Assembly (NCBI RefSeq): GCF_018688335.1
Contig: NZ_CP061316.1
Coordinates: forward strand, 806,001-870,000
Direction: 5' to 3'
Origin: Polynucleobacter sp. AP-Jannik-300A-C4
GTDB lineage: Bacteria; Pseudomonadota; Gammaproteobacteria; Burkholderiales; Burkholderiaceae
Length of the DNA stretch: 64,000 nt
How positions within the stretch are numbered: the first letter of the stretch is position 1; every line of letters begins with the position of its first letter. A program made the translations under genes and the position numbers. Below, one piece after another: positions 20,081-29,350 of the stretch. The notes beneath the pieces were generated by a model. The model had not been told where the DNA came from, did no database searches, and was given only the letters and a program-made list of their open reading frames with translations.

Positions 20081-20114
20081 TGAAACAGCTCCACTGATGG
20101 GTGGGGCTGTTTCA
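20081..20114 (+). terminator. Long hairpin between pstS and pstC (attenuator or 3'-end stabiliser)
   Basis: A 14-bp stem (arms 20081-20094 and 20101-20114, one G-T wobble) has a six-base loop and no T run after it. It sits 30 bases past the pstS stop. It could stabilise the pstS 3' end and partly terminate transcription, giving more receptor than transporter. Confidence 0.6.
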
Positions 20115-20134
20115 TCATTAAATGAAGTCAAAAC

Positions 20135-21124
20135 ATGATTGAATCAACACAGTCACACTCAGCGCCAACGCCCCAGGCTTTGCGTATTGCTAAGTTGCAA
20201 CGTATTCAAGATTTTTTATTCCATGGAATAACGCAATTTTTTGCTTTATCTGTATTGATTGCTCTTGTTGGCATCATCATTTCCTTGGTGATAAACGCTT
20301 GGCCGGCATTGGATAAATTTGGTGTTGGTTTTTTCTTTACAAAAGAGTGGGACATCATTAATGGTGAGTTCGGTGGCCTCATTGCTATTTATGGCACTCT
20401 AGTTACCTCTTTGATTGCCTTACTGATTGCCGTTCCTCTGAGCTTTGGTATTGCCGTATTTTTGACTGAGCTTTGTCCAGCACCCCTTCGCAGACCCTTG
20501 GGAACCGCTGTTGAGTTGCTCGCGGCTGTGCCATCGATCATTTACGGTATGTTTGGCTTATTTATTTTTGCACCTATTTTTGCTGATTATATTCAGCCCG
20601 CATTACAAGCAACCTTAGGCCAAGTGCCGGGTTTAGGCATACTCTTTTCTGGCGCAATGAATGGTATCGGCGTTTTGTGTGCCGGCCTAATTTTGGCAAT
20701 GATGATTTTGCCTTTTATTGCCTCGGTAATGCGTGATGTCTTTGAAATCGTTCCACCAGTTCTGAAAGAATCAGCCTATGGTATTGGCTGCACTACTTGG
20801 GAGGTGGTTAAGAATGTTGTGCTCCCTTATACAAAAGCGGGAGTAATCGGCGGCATCATGCTGGGTTTGGGTAGGGCGCTTGGTGAAACCATGGCGGTGA
20901 CTTTTGTGATTGGTAATGCACATCGCCTTTCTGCTTCATTATTCTCACCAGGTAATTCGATTGCCTCAACATTGGCTAATGAATTCGGTGAGGCCGAACT
21001 TGGAGCCCATTATTCATCTTTATTTGCATTAGGCCTTGCGCTATTCATGATTACTTTTGTTGTGTTGGCGATTGCCAAGTGGATGCTCATCAGTATGGAA
21101 AAAAAGCAGGGACTTAAAACATGA
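20135..21124 (+). CDS. pstC: Phosphate ABC transporter permease PstC
   Basis: This is one of the two inner-membrane channel subunits of the phosphate importer. The protein has 329 residues and about six transmembrane helices. An FFFTKEWD periplasmic segment follows TM1. The cytoplasmic coupling (EAA-like) loop near [21 protein letters not shown] and the family motif [18 protein letters not shown] are present. It overlaps pstA by four bases (ATGA). Confidence 0.97.
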   Translation: MIESTQSHSAPTPQALRIAKLQRIQDFLFHGITQFFALSVLIALVGIIISLVINAWPALDKFGVGFFFTKEWDIINGEFGGLIAIYGTLVTSLIALLIAVPLSFGIAVFLTELCPAPLRRPLGTAVELLAAVPSIIYGMFGLFIFAPIFADYIQPALQATLGQVPGLGILFSGAMNGIGVLCAGLILAMMILPFIASVMRDVFEIVPPVLKESAYGIGCTTWEVVKNVVLPYTKAGVIGGIMLGLGRALGETMAVTFVIGNAHRLSASLFSPGNSIASTLANEFGEAELGAHYSSLFALGLALFMITFVVLAIAKWMLISMEKKQGLKT

Positions 21125-21987
21125 ACGGCTTATCTAATTTAGATCCAGCAATTTTTGCCAAACGTAAGCGCGCCAATAAGATTGGTTTATTGCTCTCCAC
21201 AGTTGCTATGGCACTAGGTATGGCATTTTTGCTATGGATTTTGACTGTTTTATTTCTAAAAGGCTTTTCTTCAATTAACTTTGATGTATTCACTCAAAGC
21301 ACACCTGCGCCTGGTTCAGAGGGTGGGGGTTTGGCGAACGCGATTGTTGGTAGCTTAATGATTGTAGGTAGCTGTACTCTGATTAGTACGCCGATTGGCG
21401 TCTTGGCCGGACTATATCTCTCGGAGTACGGAGATAGAAGTAAAGTGGCTTCAGTAACCCGCTTTGTGACTGACATCATGTTATCTGCGCCATCGATTGT
21501 GATTGGTTTGTTTGTTTATGCTGTTGTGGTTGCACAAGTAAGGCACTTCTCAGGTTGGGCCGGCACAATTGCTTTAGCCTTAATTGCTATTCCAGTAGTA
21601 GTTCGTACAACTGAAAACATGCTGCGCTTAGTGCCTGGCAGCTTGCGAGAGGCTGCTTATGCTTTAGGTACCCCTAAGTGGAAAGTAGCATTCATGATTA
21701 CCTTGCGCGCAGCTCAAAGCGGAGTGATTACTGGTATTTTGCTGGCACTTGCTCGTGTCAGTGGCGAAACGGCGCCATTGCTCTTTACTGCCCTAAACAA
21801 TCAGTTTTTCTCTAGCAATATGAATGCACCAATGGCCAACTTACCAGTGGTGATTTTCCAATTTGCAATGAGCCCTTACGATAACTGGGTTGATTTAGCC
21901 TGGGCTGCAGCTTTACTAATCACCTTTGCTGTACTGGGTCTGAATATTCTTGCGCGCGTAGTGTTCCGCCAGAAAGTACAGAGTTAA
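21121..21987 (+). CDS. pstA: Phosphate ABC transporter permease PstA
   Basis: This is the second membrane subunit of the Pst importer. It has 288 residues and about six helices. The EAA-like loop is [18 protein letters not shown], with the conserved [19 protein letters not shown] after it. It starts within the pstC stop codon and ends just before pstB. Confidence 0.97.
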   Translation: MNGLSNLDPAIFAKRKRANKIGLLLSTVAMALGMAFLLWILTVLFLKGFSSINFDVFTQSTPAPGSEGGGLANAIVGSLMIVGSCTLISTPIGVLAGLYLSEYGDRSKVASVTRFVTDIMLSAPSIVIGLFVYAVVVAQVRHFSGWAGTIALALIAIPVVVRTTENMLRLVPGSLREAAYALGTPKWKVAFMITLRAAQSGVITGILLALARVSGETAPLLFTALNNQFFSSNMNAPMANLPVVIFQFAMSPYDNWVDLAWAAALLITFAVLGLNILARVVFRQKVQS

Positions 21988-22043
21988 TGAGTAATATGAA
22001 AACCATGTTTGACTTAAATACGATTGATAGTCAAGGAATAAGA

Positions 22044-22832
22044 ATGAACGACACAACTACACCAGAAAAAAGTGATGTTAAAAATGCCCTAGAGGTTCGC
22101 AACTTGAACTTCTTCTATGGATCCTTTCAAGGTCTAAAAAATATTAACTTGGATATTGAGGAAGGCAAAGTCACGGCATTTATTGGTCCGTCTGGCTGTG
22201 GAAAATCTACATTGCTCCGCACACTCAATCGTATGTATGACCTGTATCCTGGACAACGGGCAGAAGGGGAGATCAACTTCTATGGTCAGAATATTCTAGA
22301 GCCTGGACAAGATCTTAATCTCTTGCGCTCACGAATTGGAATGGTTTTCCAAAAACCAACTCCTTTCCCAATGTCGATTTATGAAAATATTGCCTTTGGT
22401 GTCCGTTTATACGAAAAGCTTTCCCGTTCTGAAATGGATGAGCGTGTAGAGTGGGCTTTAAACAAAGCTGCGTTATGGAATGAAGCAAAAGACAAGTTAA
22501 ATCAAAGTGGTCTTTCACTATCAGGTGGTCAGCAGCAGCGTTTATGTATTGCTCGAGGTGTAGCGGTAAAGCCTTCCGTAATTCTTTTGGATGAGCCAAC
22601 TTCAGCATTGGATCCAATTTCAACTGGAAAAATTGAAGAGCTCATTAATGAGCTAAAACATGAGTACACGATTGCGATTGTGACCCACAATATGCAGCAA
22701 GCAGCACGTGTATCAGACTACACTGCTTATATGTACCTTGGTAGCTTGATTGAGTACGGTAAAACCGATGAAATCTTTATTAAGCCTAAGCGTAAAGAAA
22801 CAGAAGATTACATAACCGGTCGATTCGGTTAA
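22044..22832 (+). CDS. pstB: Phosphate ABC transporter ATP-binding protein PstB
   Basis: This is the ATPase of the phosphate importer, acting on the cytoplasmic face. It has Walker [14 protein letters not shown]-loop [17 protein letters not shown] (the Pst-type motif), signature LSGGQQQR, Walker [13 protein letters not shown] and the H-loop [13 protein letters not shown]. The start at 22044 is chosen because AAGGA lies 6 bases upstream and the 262-residue length fits the family. An in-frame ATG at 21987, overlapping the pstA stop, would add 19 residues with only a weak ribosome-binding site. Confidence 0.96.
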   Translation: MNDTTTPEKSDVKNALEVRNLNFFYGSFQGLKNINLDIEEGKVTAFIGPSGCGKSTLLRTLNRMYDLYPGQRAEGEINFYGQNILEPGQDLNLLRSRIGMVFQKPTPFPMSIYENIAFGVRLYEKLSRSEMDERVEWALNKAALWNEAKDKLNQSGLSLSGGQQQRLCIARGVAVKPSVILLDEPTSALDPISTGKIEELINELKHEYTIAIVTHNMQQAARVSDYTAYMYLGSLIEYGKTDEIFIKPKRKETEDYITGRFG

Positions 22833-22844
22833 TTGGAGATAAAT

Positions 22845-23552
22845 ATGCCAGATAAACACCTTTCCTCGCAGTTTGATGCCGATTTAAATTCTCTCTCTAG
22901 TCGTTTGCTGGAAATGGGCGGCCTTGTTGAGTCCCAAATTTCTTCTGCAATGCGTGCGTTTACGCAGATGGACATTGATACTTGTAATGTCGTGATCGCT
23001 AATGAAAAGATCGTGAATGATCTCGAAATTCAAATCGATATGGCTTGTACGGAATTGATTGCACGTCGCCAACCAACTGCTCGAGATTTACGTTTAGTGA
23101 TGGCGGTATCAAAAGCGATTACTAATTTAGAGCGCGCTGGTGATGAAGCAGAGCGTGTAGCCAAAAGGACTAAGCGTTTGATTGAGTCTGGTGTCGCCAA
23201 CAATATCAATGTCGCTGAGATTCGCTTATCAGGTCAGATGGCCATTTCTTTGTTACGTCGCAGCTTAGATGCTTTTGCTCGCTTAGATACTGTGGCAGCA
23301 GCCGAAGTAGTTCAGGAAGATCGCCAGATCGATGAAGAATTCAAGGGCTTTGTTCGTAAGTTGATTACTTACATGATGGAAGATCCACATACAATCTCTA
23401 CTGGCTTAGATATGCTCACAATTGCTAAAGCCATTGAACGCATTGGTGATCATGCCAAGAATATTGCAGAGTTTGTAATTTATATTGCTAAGGGCTCGGA
23501 TGTGCGTCATATCCCCCATGAGGACTTGGTTCGCGAGGCGAATAAACCGTAA
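22845..23552 (+). CDS. phoU: Phosphate signalling regulator PhoU
   Basis: It connects Pst transporter activity to PhoR and represses the Pho regulon when phosphate is sufficient. The 235-residue protein has two three-helix PhoU repeats, each with the E/D-rich metal-binding pattern: AITNLERAGDEAERVAKR in the first and AIERIGDHAKNIAEFVIYI in the second. GGAG precedes the ATG at 22845. It lies 12 bp downstream of pstB and 26 bp before phoB. Confidence 0.97.
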   Translation: MPDKHLSSQFDADLNSLSSRLLEMGGLVESQISSAMRAFTQMDIDTCNVVIANEKIVNDLEIQIDMACTELIARRQPTARDLRLVMAVSKAITNLERAGDEAERVAKRTKRLIESGVANNINVAEIRLSGQMAISLLRRSLDAFARLDTVAAAEVVQEDRQIDEEFKGFVRKLITYMMEDPHTISTGLDMLTIAKAIERIGDHAKNIAEFVIYIAKGSDVRHIPHEDLVREANKP

Positions 23553-23578
23553 CTATTGACACTAAAACGGAATTTGCT

Positions 23579-24292
23579 ATGACTCACCGAATATTGATTG
23601 TTGAGGATGAGCCTTCAATTGCTGAACTCATTGCAATTAATTTAAGCCATGCGGGATTTGAGGTGCAAAAGGCGCTTCAAACTGACGTTGCCGCAAACAT
23701 GATGCGCGATGAGCTTCCTAATCTATTGATTTTGGATTGGATGCTACCTGGTAAATCTGGCGTTCAGTTTGCCCGAGAGCTTAGGGCAAATGAGCGCACT
23801 AGATCTTTGCCGATACTCATGCTGACCGCCAAGAGCGAAGAGAACGATAAGGTCTTGGGCCTTGATTCCGGAGCCGATGATTACGTGACCAAGCCTTTTT
23901 CTCCGAAAGAGTTGGTTGCTCGTGTCAAAGCATTGTTGCGCCGACAAATTCCGCTAGAGGGGGATGGCCCCTTATCTGTTGGTCCATTAAAGCTCGATCC
24001 AGTTTCCCATCGTGTGAGTGCTACGTGGCCAAATAGTGATCCGCAGACTTTATCTTTAGGGCCTACAGAGTTCCGATTGTTGCAATTTATGATGGCCAAC
24101 CCAGAAAGAGTTCATTCTCGTGAGGGCTTGCTCGATAAGGTCTGGGGTAATGAGGTTTACATAGAAGAGCGTACAGTTGATGTTCATATCAAGCGGCTCA
24201 GAGCAGCCTTATCCCCGGCAGACTGTGATCGCTACGTAGAGACGGTTCGGGGTAGCGGCTACCGAATCACAAAAACACCCACCCAGACCTGA
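23579..24292 (+). CDS. phoB: Phosphate regulon response regulator PhoB
   Basis: This is the DNA-binding activator of phosphate-starvation genes. The 237-residue protein has a receiver domain (residues about 3-120) with the acidic pair EDEP, phospho-acceptor Asp53 in LILDWMLPGKSG, the switch Thr in MLTAKSEEND and Lys in VTKPFSPKEL. An OmpR-type winged helix follows (about 135-232) with EERTVDVHIKRLRAAL as recognition helix. It is the expected factor for the four Pho-box promoters in this window. Confidence 0.97.
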   Translation: MTHRILIVEDEPSIAELIAINLSHAGFEVQKALQTDVAANMMRDELPNLLILDWMLPGKSGVQFARELRANERTRSLPILMLTAKSEENDKVLGLDSGADDYVTKPFSPKELVARVKALLRRQIPLEGDGPLSVGPLKLDPVSHRVSATWPNSDPQTLSLGPTEFRLLQFMMANPERVHSREGLLDKVWGNEVYIEERTVDVHIKRLRAALSPADCDRYVETVRGSGYRITKTPTQT

Positions 24293-24353
24293 TATTTATT
24301 GGGTGGACTTCAGTTTTTCTAGTCTCCTGCAGCAGATGCTCTAAGATTGCGGA

Positions 24354-25652
24354 ATGTTCTCCGTTTTTTTCCGCTTTTTTCTTCTTGTTTGTGCAGCTTT
24401 TTTAGTTGCTTTGATTGCCCAAAATAATGTTGGCCCTATTACAGGCATTTCAGTCGGCATTGCTTTTCTCTCGATTCCGCTGATTTACTCCTACATTAAT
24501 TTAGCGCGCCTACGAAAATACACTGTAGAGGATAGACTAGAGTCAATGCCACTGCCTAGTGGTTATTGGGAAGAGGTTTTCTTTTACCTGCAACGATTAG
24601 TGCGCAATCTTAAGTTGCAAATGCTTTCTGTTGAGAAACAACACGATCGGTTTATTGAAGCGTTTCAGGCCTCGCCAAACGGCATCATGATGCTGGATGA
24701 TCAAGATCAAATTGAATGGTGTAATGCGATTTCAGAACGCTTCTTTGGTCTTCAATTCAAACGTGATGTGATGCAGCGTATTAATTTCCTGATCCGTCGA
24801 CCTGAGTTTATTCGCTATCTTCATGATCGTCATTTTGAGGAGCCATTACTTTTAGAGCGTATGGGCCCTAAATCAAATCTGAGTTTGATGTTGCAAGCTT
24901 TTCCTTTTGGTGAGAAGCGTCACTTACTCTTGGTGCAAGACGTCACAGATCTACAAAAAGCGGATGCCATGCGGCGGGACTTTGTAGCAAACGTTTCCCA
25001 TGAGATGAGAACACCCATTACCGTGTTAATGGGGTTTCTGGAAACAATCCAATCTTTAGATTTAGATAAAGCCCAACAAGATCAATATTTTGAGATGATG
25101 ATGTCTCAAGCCCAGCGTATGAAAAGCCTTGTAGAGGACTTGCTAACTTTAGCTAATTTAGAAGCGAATTCATTGCCGGCACCAACCCAGCCCATACAAA
25201 TGCAGACTGTCATGGCGCTTCTGAAAAATGATGCTGAGGCACTCTCTCAGGGTCATCACGCTTTTCACTTCGATGTTGAGAGCTCTAAAAATATTCTGGG
25301 AGAAGAGCGGGAAATTCTCTCGGCATTTAATAATTTAGTCTCTAATGCCATTCGATATACGCCTGATGTTGGCTCTATTAGCGCATCTTGGCGCGTAAAC
25401 GCCGCAGGAGAGGGTGAATTCTCAGTTGTGGATACTGGCCCAGGAATCGCTTCTGAGCATCTTTCTAGGCTTACCGAGCGCTTCTATAGAGTAGATCGTA
25501 GTCGCTCACGCGATACCGGTGGAACTGGCCTGGGGCTAGCTATTGTTAAGCATATTGCCAGTCGACATCAAGCACAATTAATTATTGAGAGCACGCCCGG
25601 AAAGGGAAGTACATTTACGATGCGCTTCCCTAAGGAGAGGCTGACGGATTAG
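24354..25652 (+). CDS. phoR: Phosphate regulon sensor histidine kinase PhoR
   Basis: This is the membrane-bound kinase that phosphorylates PhoB at low phosphate. The 432-residue protein starts with two closely spaced transmembrane helices (about 5-22 and 30-48) and almost no periplasmic loop, as in other PhoR proteins that sense through PstSCAB-PhoU. A PAS domain lies near residues 100-195. The HisKA domain has phospho-accepting His216 in FVANVSHEMRTP. The ATPase has N-box NNLVSNAIRYTP, G1 DTGPGIA and G2 GGTGLGLAIVKHI. Confidence 0.96.
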   Translation: MFSVFFRFFLLVCAAFLVALIAQNNVGPITGISVGIAFLSIPLIYSYINLARLRKYTVEDRLESMPLPSGYWEEVFFYLQRLVRNLKLQMLSVEKQHDRFIEAFQASPNGIMMLDDQDQIEWCNAISERFFGLQFKRDVMQRINFLIRRPEFIRYLHDRHFEEPLLLERMGPKSNLSLMLQAFPFGEKRHLLLVQDVTDLQKADAMRRDFVANVSHEMRTPITVLMGFLETIQSLDLDKAQQDQYFEMMMSQAQRMKSLVEDLLTLANLEANSLPAPTQPIQMQTVMALLKNDAEALSQGHHAFHFDVESSKNILGEEREILSAFNNLVSNAIRYTPDVGSISASWRVNAAGEGEFSVVDTGPGIASEHLSRLTERFYRVDRSRSRDTGGTGLGLAIVKHIASRHQAQLIIESTPGKGSTFTMRFPKERLTD

Positions 25653-25660
25653 CTTGGGAC

Positions 25661-25876
25661 TTAATCCTTTTTGCCTTTCTTATCTTTTTTATCCTTCTTG
25701 CGTTTAGATTCCTTAGGTAATTTATCTAACTTACCGTTGGCGTAAAGGCACCAGACTTTAATTTCCTCTAGAAGTTCAGTGAGGTCCTCATAAGATAGGT
25801 TTTTAAAGTCTTGTAAGCCGATGGCTCCGGACTCTTGAAGCTGTTTAACAGCGTCTTCGTACTTATATTCACTCAT
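25661..25876 (-). CDS. Small Lys-rich-tailed protein, function unknown
   Basis: This is a 71-residue hypothetical protein on the opposite strand between phoR and ppx. The ATG at 25876 (MSEYKYEDAVKQLQESG) has a GGAA upstream and is preferred over an upstream in-frame start. The first 50 residues are predicted amphipathic helices (DFKNLSYEDLTELLEEIKVW). The last 17 are almost only Lys, Asp and Gly. A TTGTCAC 7-mer on the minus strand (25931-25925) with TAGGAT 10 bases downstream resembles half a Pho box, but the second repeat is missing. Confidence 0.6.
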   Translation of the reverse strand: MSEYKYEDAVKQLQESGAIGLQDFKNLSYEDLTELLEEIKVWCLYANGKLDKLPKESKRKKDKKDKKGKKD

Positions 25877-26079
25877 AAATTTCCACGTAAAGTTGTAAGA
25901 ACGGGGTAATCCTAGCAAAGTAATGTGACAAAAATAATTTTTGAGAATATTGGCTTTAGTGCAGGGGGTAGAGCTGTGATTTGAGGTTGCCGATACTAAT
26001 AAAAACACCGTTTAGCTTTTATTTCTTTAATTAGCGAGCTTGTCTTATTTGTGAAATATTTCCCTGTCATGATCAGTTT

Positions 26080-26292
26080 GTGAATAGATTGAATCAAACT
26101 CAGCATGCCATCATTACTTGCCCGAATTGTCAGGGCTATGAAATTTTGGATATTGCCCAAGCTAGCTCCATGCACCTTTACAGATGTCCCTCATGTAATG
26201 GCCTCCTAAAAGCAAAATCTGGGGATTGCTGCATATTGTGTAGCTTTGCCAACAGGGATTGCAGTAGTTCCGAGCAAAATTTAGCCGCTTAA
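26080..26292 (+). CDS. Small zinc-ribbon protein of the GDCCxxCS type
   Basis: This 70-residue protein has a CPNC...CPSC zinc-ribbon pair (residues about 14-17 and 36-39), then GDCCILCSFANRDC. That matches a widespread family of small 'GDCC' proteins of unknown function. The only start in range is GTG at 26080. A perfect CTGTCAT 7-mer lies at 26064-26070, ten bases before it, but no good partner repeat is present. It lies between phoR and ppx. The role is unknown; metal or redox binding is likely from the cysteines. Confidence 0.65.
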   Translation: MNRLNQTQHAIITCPNCQGYEILDIAQASSMHLYRCPSCNGLLKAKSGDCCILCSFANRDCSSSEQNLAA

Positions 26293-26317
26293 GCTTTTGC
26301 CAGTAGACTAGGGTTCA

Positions 26318-26362
26318 TTTTCATGAATATGTCATGAGAGTTTCATAAAATAGACATATTGA
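26318..26362 (+). promoter_or_regulatory. PhoB box of ppx (tandem half-sites) and -10
   Basis: 7-mers TTTTCAT (26318), ATGTCAT (26329) and GTTTCAT (26340) recur every 11 bases, the PhoB dimer spacing. The best pair, ATGTCAT-GAGA-GTTTCAT, matches 11 of 14 consensus positions. A -10-like TATTGA starts 10 bases after the last 7-mer, the same geometry as at pstS. Confidence 0.72.
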
Positions 26363-26389
26363 TATTGAAACCTGTTAACTGGAAGAATT

Positions 26390-27955
26390 TTGGCTGTTAA
26401 TAAAGATATTTCAGGAAATACTCCTCGCGATCTGGTGGCAGCGGTCGACCTTGGGTCGAATAGCTTTCGTATGCTCGTTGCTCAGGTGGTGAAAACACCA
26501 TCGGGAACTCAGCTGCGCCCCATTGATACTCTGCGGGAGTCTGTGCGTCTTGCGGCCGGTCTTACTGATAACAAGTTATTAGGAAATGACGCTTATCAGC
26601 GTGGTCTGACAGCGATTCGTCGCTTTGGTGAGCGCATTCGGGGCTTTGATCCTTCCAAGGTACGTGCTGTTGCTACTAATACCTTGAGGGTAGCAAAAAA
26701 TGCTCCTAGCTTTATTCGTGATGCCGAAGAAGCTTTGGGTTTCCCTATTGAAGTAATTGCTGGGGTTGAAGAAGCGCGCCTGATTTATATTGGTGCTGCT
26801 CATGAGGTCTCAGCTGTTCAGGGAAATCGCTTGGTGGTTGATATAGGCGGTGGCTCTACCGAATTTATCATCGGTAAAGGCTATGAGCCAAAGCTGATGG
26901 AGAGTCTCTATATTGGCTGCGTCTCCCATAGTCTACGGTTTTTCCCTAAAGGCAATATTGATGCTCATGCTTTCAAGGAAGCCGAATTAGCAGCGCGTCG
27001 AGAGATTCAAGTGATCTCTGGTGCTTACCTCAAGAGTGGCTGGAAACAGGTGATTGGCTCTTCAGGAACTGCGCGTGCTTTGGCAGATCTGATCGCTGAA
27101 AATAACTTTAATGGCCAGCAAAGTGAAGGCTTGACCATGGGGCGTGTCAATGGCGCTAGTGGCCTTATTACACGCGAAGGCTTGAGAGCCATGAAGAAGC
27201 ATCTTCTCAAGTATGAAAATCTTAGTCAGGTTGAGCTTCAGGGTCTTAAAGATGATCGTCGATCAGTCTGGCCGGGCGGTTTGGCCATCATGATCGCTGT
27301 ATTTGATGAGCTGGGCATTGAAAGTATGGAGGTCACAGACGCTGCACTACGTGTAGGGGTCTTGTATGACCTCCTGGGCCGTTCCCAACATGACGATATG
27401 CGCTTCGTTACAGTAGAGCAGTTTATGCAACGCTATGCTGTTGATCGTGAGCAGGCAAAGAGAGTAGGGATACACGCCGCAGAATTTTTATCTCAACTAC
27501 CAAAGCCGGACTCTGAGGATCGGGAAGATAACATTGCATTATTGCAATGGGCTGCCAATCTTCATGAAATCGGTTTATCGATTGCTCATAATGGCTATCA
27601 CAAGCACTCTGCTTACATTGCAGGTAATGCAGATATGCCGGGATTTTCGAAGAATGACCAGGCAAGGTTGGCTGCACTACTTATAGGTCATGCCGGCAAG
27701 CTCGGAAAATTAGCGAATAATTCTAGTTTTAGAGATTGGCGAATGCTGTTCTGCTTGCGCTTGTCACAGGTGCTTTGCCGCGGTAGGAGTGATATTCAAC
27801 TTCCCAAAGTCAAGGTATCTGAAGTAGACAGCTCTTATATTGTGAGCCTATCAAAAGATTGGGTTGAGGAGCATCCTTTGACCGAATTTAGTTTGCTAAA
27901 GGAAGCGGCCGAGTGGGAACGTATCGGCCGTCCTTACACAGTAATCTTACGTTAA
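26390..27955 (+). CDS. ppx: Exopolyphosphatase (Ppx/GppA family)
   Basis: It releases Pi from the ends of polyphosphate chains. The 521-residue protein has the ASKHA phosphatase motifs AAVDLGSNSFRMLVAQ near the N-terminus and VVDIGGGSTEFIIG near residue 150. A C-terminal HD-like helical domain includes WAANLHEIGLSIAHNGYHKHSAY, as in E. coli Ppx. The start is TTG at 26390 behind GGAAG. GppA activity cannot be excluded from sequence, but the length and the C-terminal domain fit Ppx. The stop codon abuts that of the convergent olsB with no gap. Confidence 0.93.
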   Translation: MAVNKDISGNTPRDLVAAVDLGSNSFRMLVAQVVKTPSGTQLRPIDTLRESVRLAAGLTDNKLLGNDAYQRGLTAIRRFGERIRGFDPSKVRAVATNTLRVAKNAPSFIRDAEEALGFPIEVIAGVEEARLIYIGAAHEVSAVQGNRLVVDIGGGSTEFIIGKGYEPKLMESLYIGCVSHSLRFFPKGNIDAHAFKEAELAARREIQVISGAYLKSGWKQVIGSSGTARALADLIAENNFNGQQSEGLTMGRVNGASGLITREGLRAMKKHLLKYENLSQVELQGLKDDRRSVWPGGLAIMIAVFDELGIESMEVTDAALRVGVLYDLLGRSQHDDMRFVTVEQFMQRYAVDREQAKRVGIHAAEFLSQLPKPDSEDREDNIALLQWAANLHEIGLSIAHNGYHKHSAYIAGNADMPGFSKNDQARLAALLIGHAGKLGKLANNSSFRDWRMLFCLRLSQVLCRGRSDIQLPKVKVSEVDSSYIVSLSKDWVEEHPLTEFSLLKEAAEWERIGRPYTVILR

Positions 27956-28894
27956 TTACAAACCTAAGAAGTGCTTGGCGTAGCGTGGATTGATTTCAGA
28001 TAAGCGGAGCATGGTGAGTACGTCTGCAGTATTAAAATCTGGATCCCAGGCTGGCGCACTGCAAATCTTAGCGCCTAACTTAAGGTAGCCTTTAATCAAG
28101 GGCGGTGGCTCAACTTGTAAACCGCCATTTAAGCGCTCCAAGGGCAGTGGTAGTCTCGGGAAGGCGTGATTTTCTACTGGAGCCATTTGATCATTGCTCA
28201 GTGAATTGTATAGGCTAGCAGCAAAATGACCGCCATCTGCCATAGGAATACTTGCACATCCAAGCATGATTTCATAATCGTGTTTTTGCATGTACTGGGC
28301 TAGTCCGCTCCACAATGCCATGATGACTGCGCCTGAGCGATGGTCAGCATGAACACATGATCGACCTAATTCAACCATCTTGGGGCGCAAGTGATTGAGG
28401 CGAGAAAGATCAAATTCAGAGTCGGAGTAGAGGCGACCAATCTCGGCGGCTTTGTGCGGTGGTAGGACTCGATAGGTACCAACCACCTTCAGTGTCTCTT
28501 GATCGCGTATGAGGAGATGGTCGCAGTAGGCGTCAAACTCATCGATATCCAAGTCTTCAGGATGAGCTGGTAGGCTTGCACCCATTTCCTCTGCAAATAC
28601 TTTGAAACGCAAACGTTGAGCTTCCTTCACTTCCTTAGGATTTGAGGCCCAGCTAATTTGAAAACCAGGGCGCTTGGCTTTGCTAATTACTTTCTCGTTA
28701 GCAATCGGCTCAATAGCTAAAACTTCGTTGCGTGCACGCAAAGCAAACTTTTTACCGAATAATTTCTTGGCAATTTTCTTGGAAAAAAGCTTTTTAATTG
28801 CTTTGGCTTTGCTGGTCTTCTCTTTTTTTGGCTTTTGCTCAAATCGCCCATTAAACAGATCAAATGCAGCGAGAGGATTTGGGATATCGGACAT
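27956..28894 (-). CDS. olsB: Ornithine N-acyltransferase OlsB-like (GNAT fold)
   Basis: OlsB joins a 3-hydroxyacyl chain from ACP to the alpha-amino group of ornithine, giving lyso-ornithine lipid. Residues about 78-250 match OlsB: EAQRLRFKVFAEEMGA, DEFDAYCDHLLI, VVGTYRVLPP, VELGRSCVHADHRSG, ALWSGLAQYM and MLGCASIPM. The first ~75 residues are an unusual, strongly basic extension (KKLFSKKIAKKLFGKKFALR), perhaps membrane-binding. It is last in the plcP-agt-dgkA-olsB series, 42 bp behind dgkA. Other GNAT 'hemolysin-like' acyltransferases are similar, but the context supports OlsB. Confidence 0.85.
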   Translation of the reverse strand: MSDIPNPLAAFDLFNGRFEQKPKKEKTSKAKAIKKLFSKKIAKKLFGKKFALRARNEVLAIEPIANEKVISKAKRPGFQISWASNPKEVKEAQRLRFKVFAEEMGASLPAHPEDLDIDEFDAYCDHLLIRDQETLKVVGTYRVLPPHKAAEIGRLYSDSEFDLSRLNHLRPKMVELGRSCVHADHRSGAVIMALWSGLAQYMQKHDYEIMLGCASIPMADGGHFAASLYNSLSNDQMAPVENHAFPRLPLPLERLNGGLQVEPPPLIKGYLKLGAKICSAPAWDPDFNTADVLTMLRLSEINPRYAKHFLGL

Positions 28895-28936
28895 GAGTTT
28901 CCTTATTTAGGTTAAGTCAATCGTAAAAGGGCTCTG

Positions 28937-29341
28937 TTACCAATTGATGACAAGGGGGAGGCAAATGGTGGCCCAAAGTAGAGCGGCTATCAGTAGTGCC
29001 AACATGACGGCTGCTGAGCCAAAGTCTTTAGCTCTTTTAGATAGGTCATGATGATCAAAGGAGATTCGATCAATTGCCGCTTCAACGCTGGAATTGAGTA
29101 GCTCCACCACTAAAACAAGTAGTAGCGATGTAATGAGGATGCATTTTTCTACTGGACTCACTGGCATCCATAATGCTATTGGAGTTAGCAAGGCTAGTAA
29201 GGTGAGTTCTTGCCTAAATGCACTCTCCTCTTTAAACGCATACACAATGCCGCACCAAGAGTTTTTTGCAGCATGCCAAGCTCTTGTTAGTCCACGATTT
29301 CCTTTGTGTGGATTTTGCTTAATATCGTAAGGGGTAGTCAA
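28937..29341 (-). CDS. dgkA: Diacylglycerol kinase
   Basis: It phosphorylates diacylglycerol to phosphatidic acid in the inner membrane. The 134-residue protein has three transmembrane helices. The active-site signatures are FKEESAFRQE, VELLNSSVEAAIDRI and SKRAKDFGSAAV. It starts 9 bp after the glycosyltransferase stop, so it is clearly in the same operon. In this setting it could return surplus diacylglycerol released by PlcP to phospholipid synthesis. Confidence 0.95.
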   Translation of the reverse strand: MTTPYDIKQNPHKGNRGLTRAWHAAKNSWCGIVYAFKEESAFRQELTLLALLTPIALWMPVSPVEKCILITSLLLVLVVELLNSSVEAAIDRISFDHHDLSKRAKDFGSAAVMLALLIAALLWATICLPLVINW

Positions 29342-29350
29342 AATATCTTC

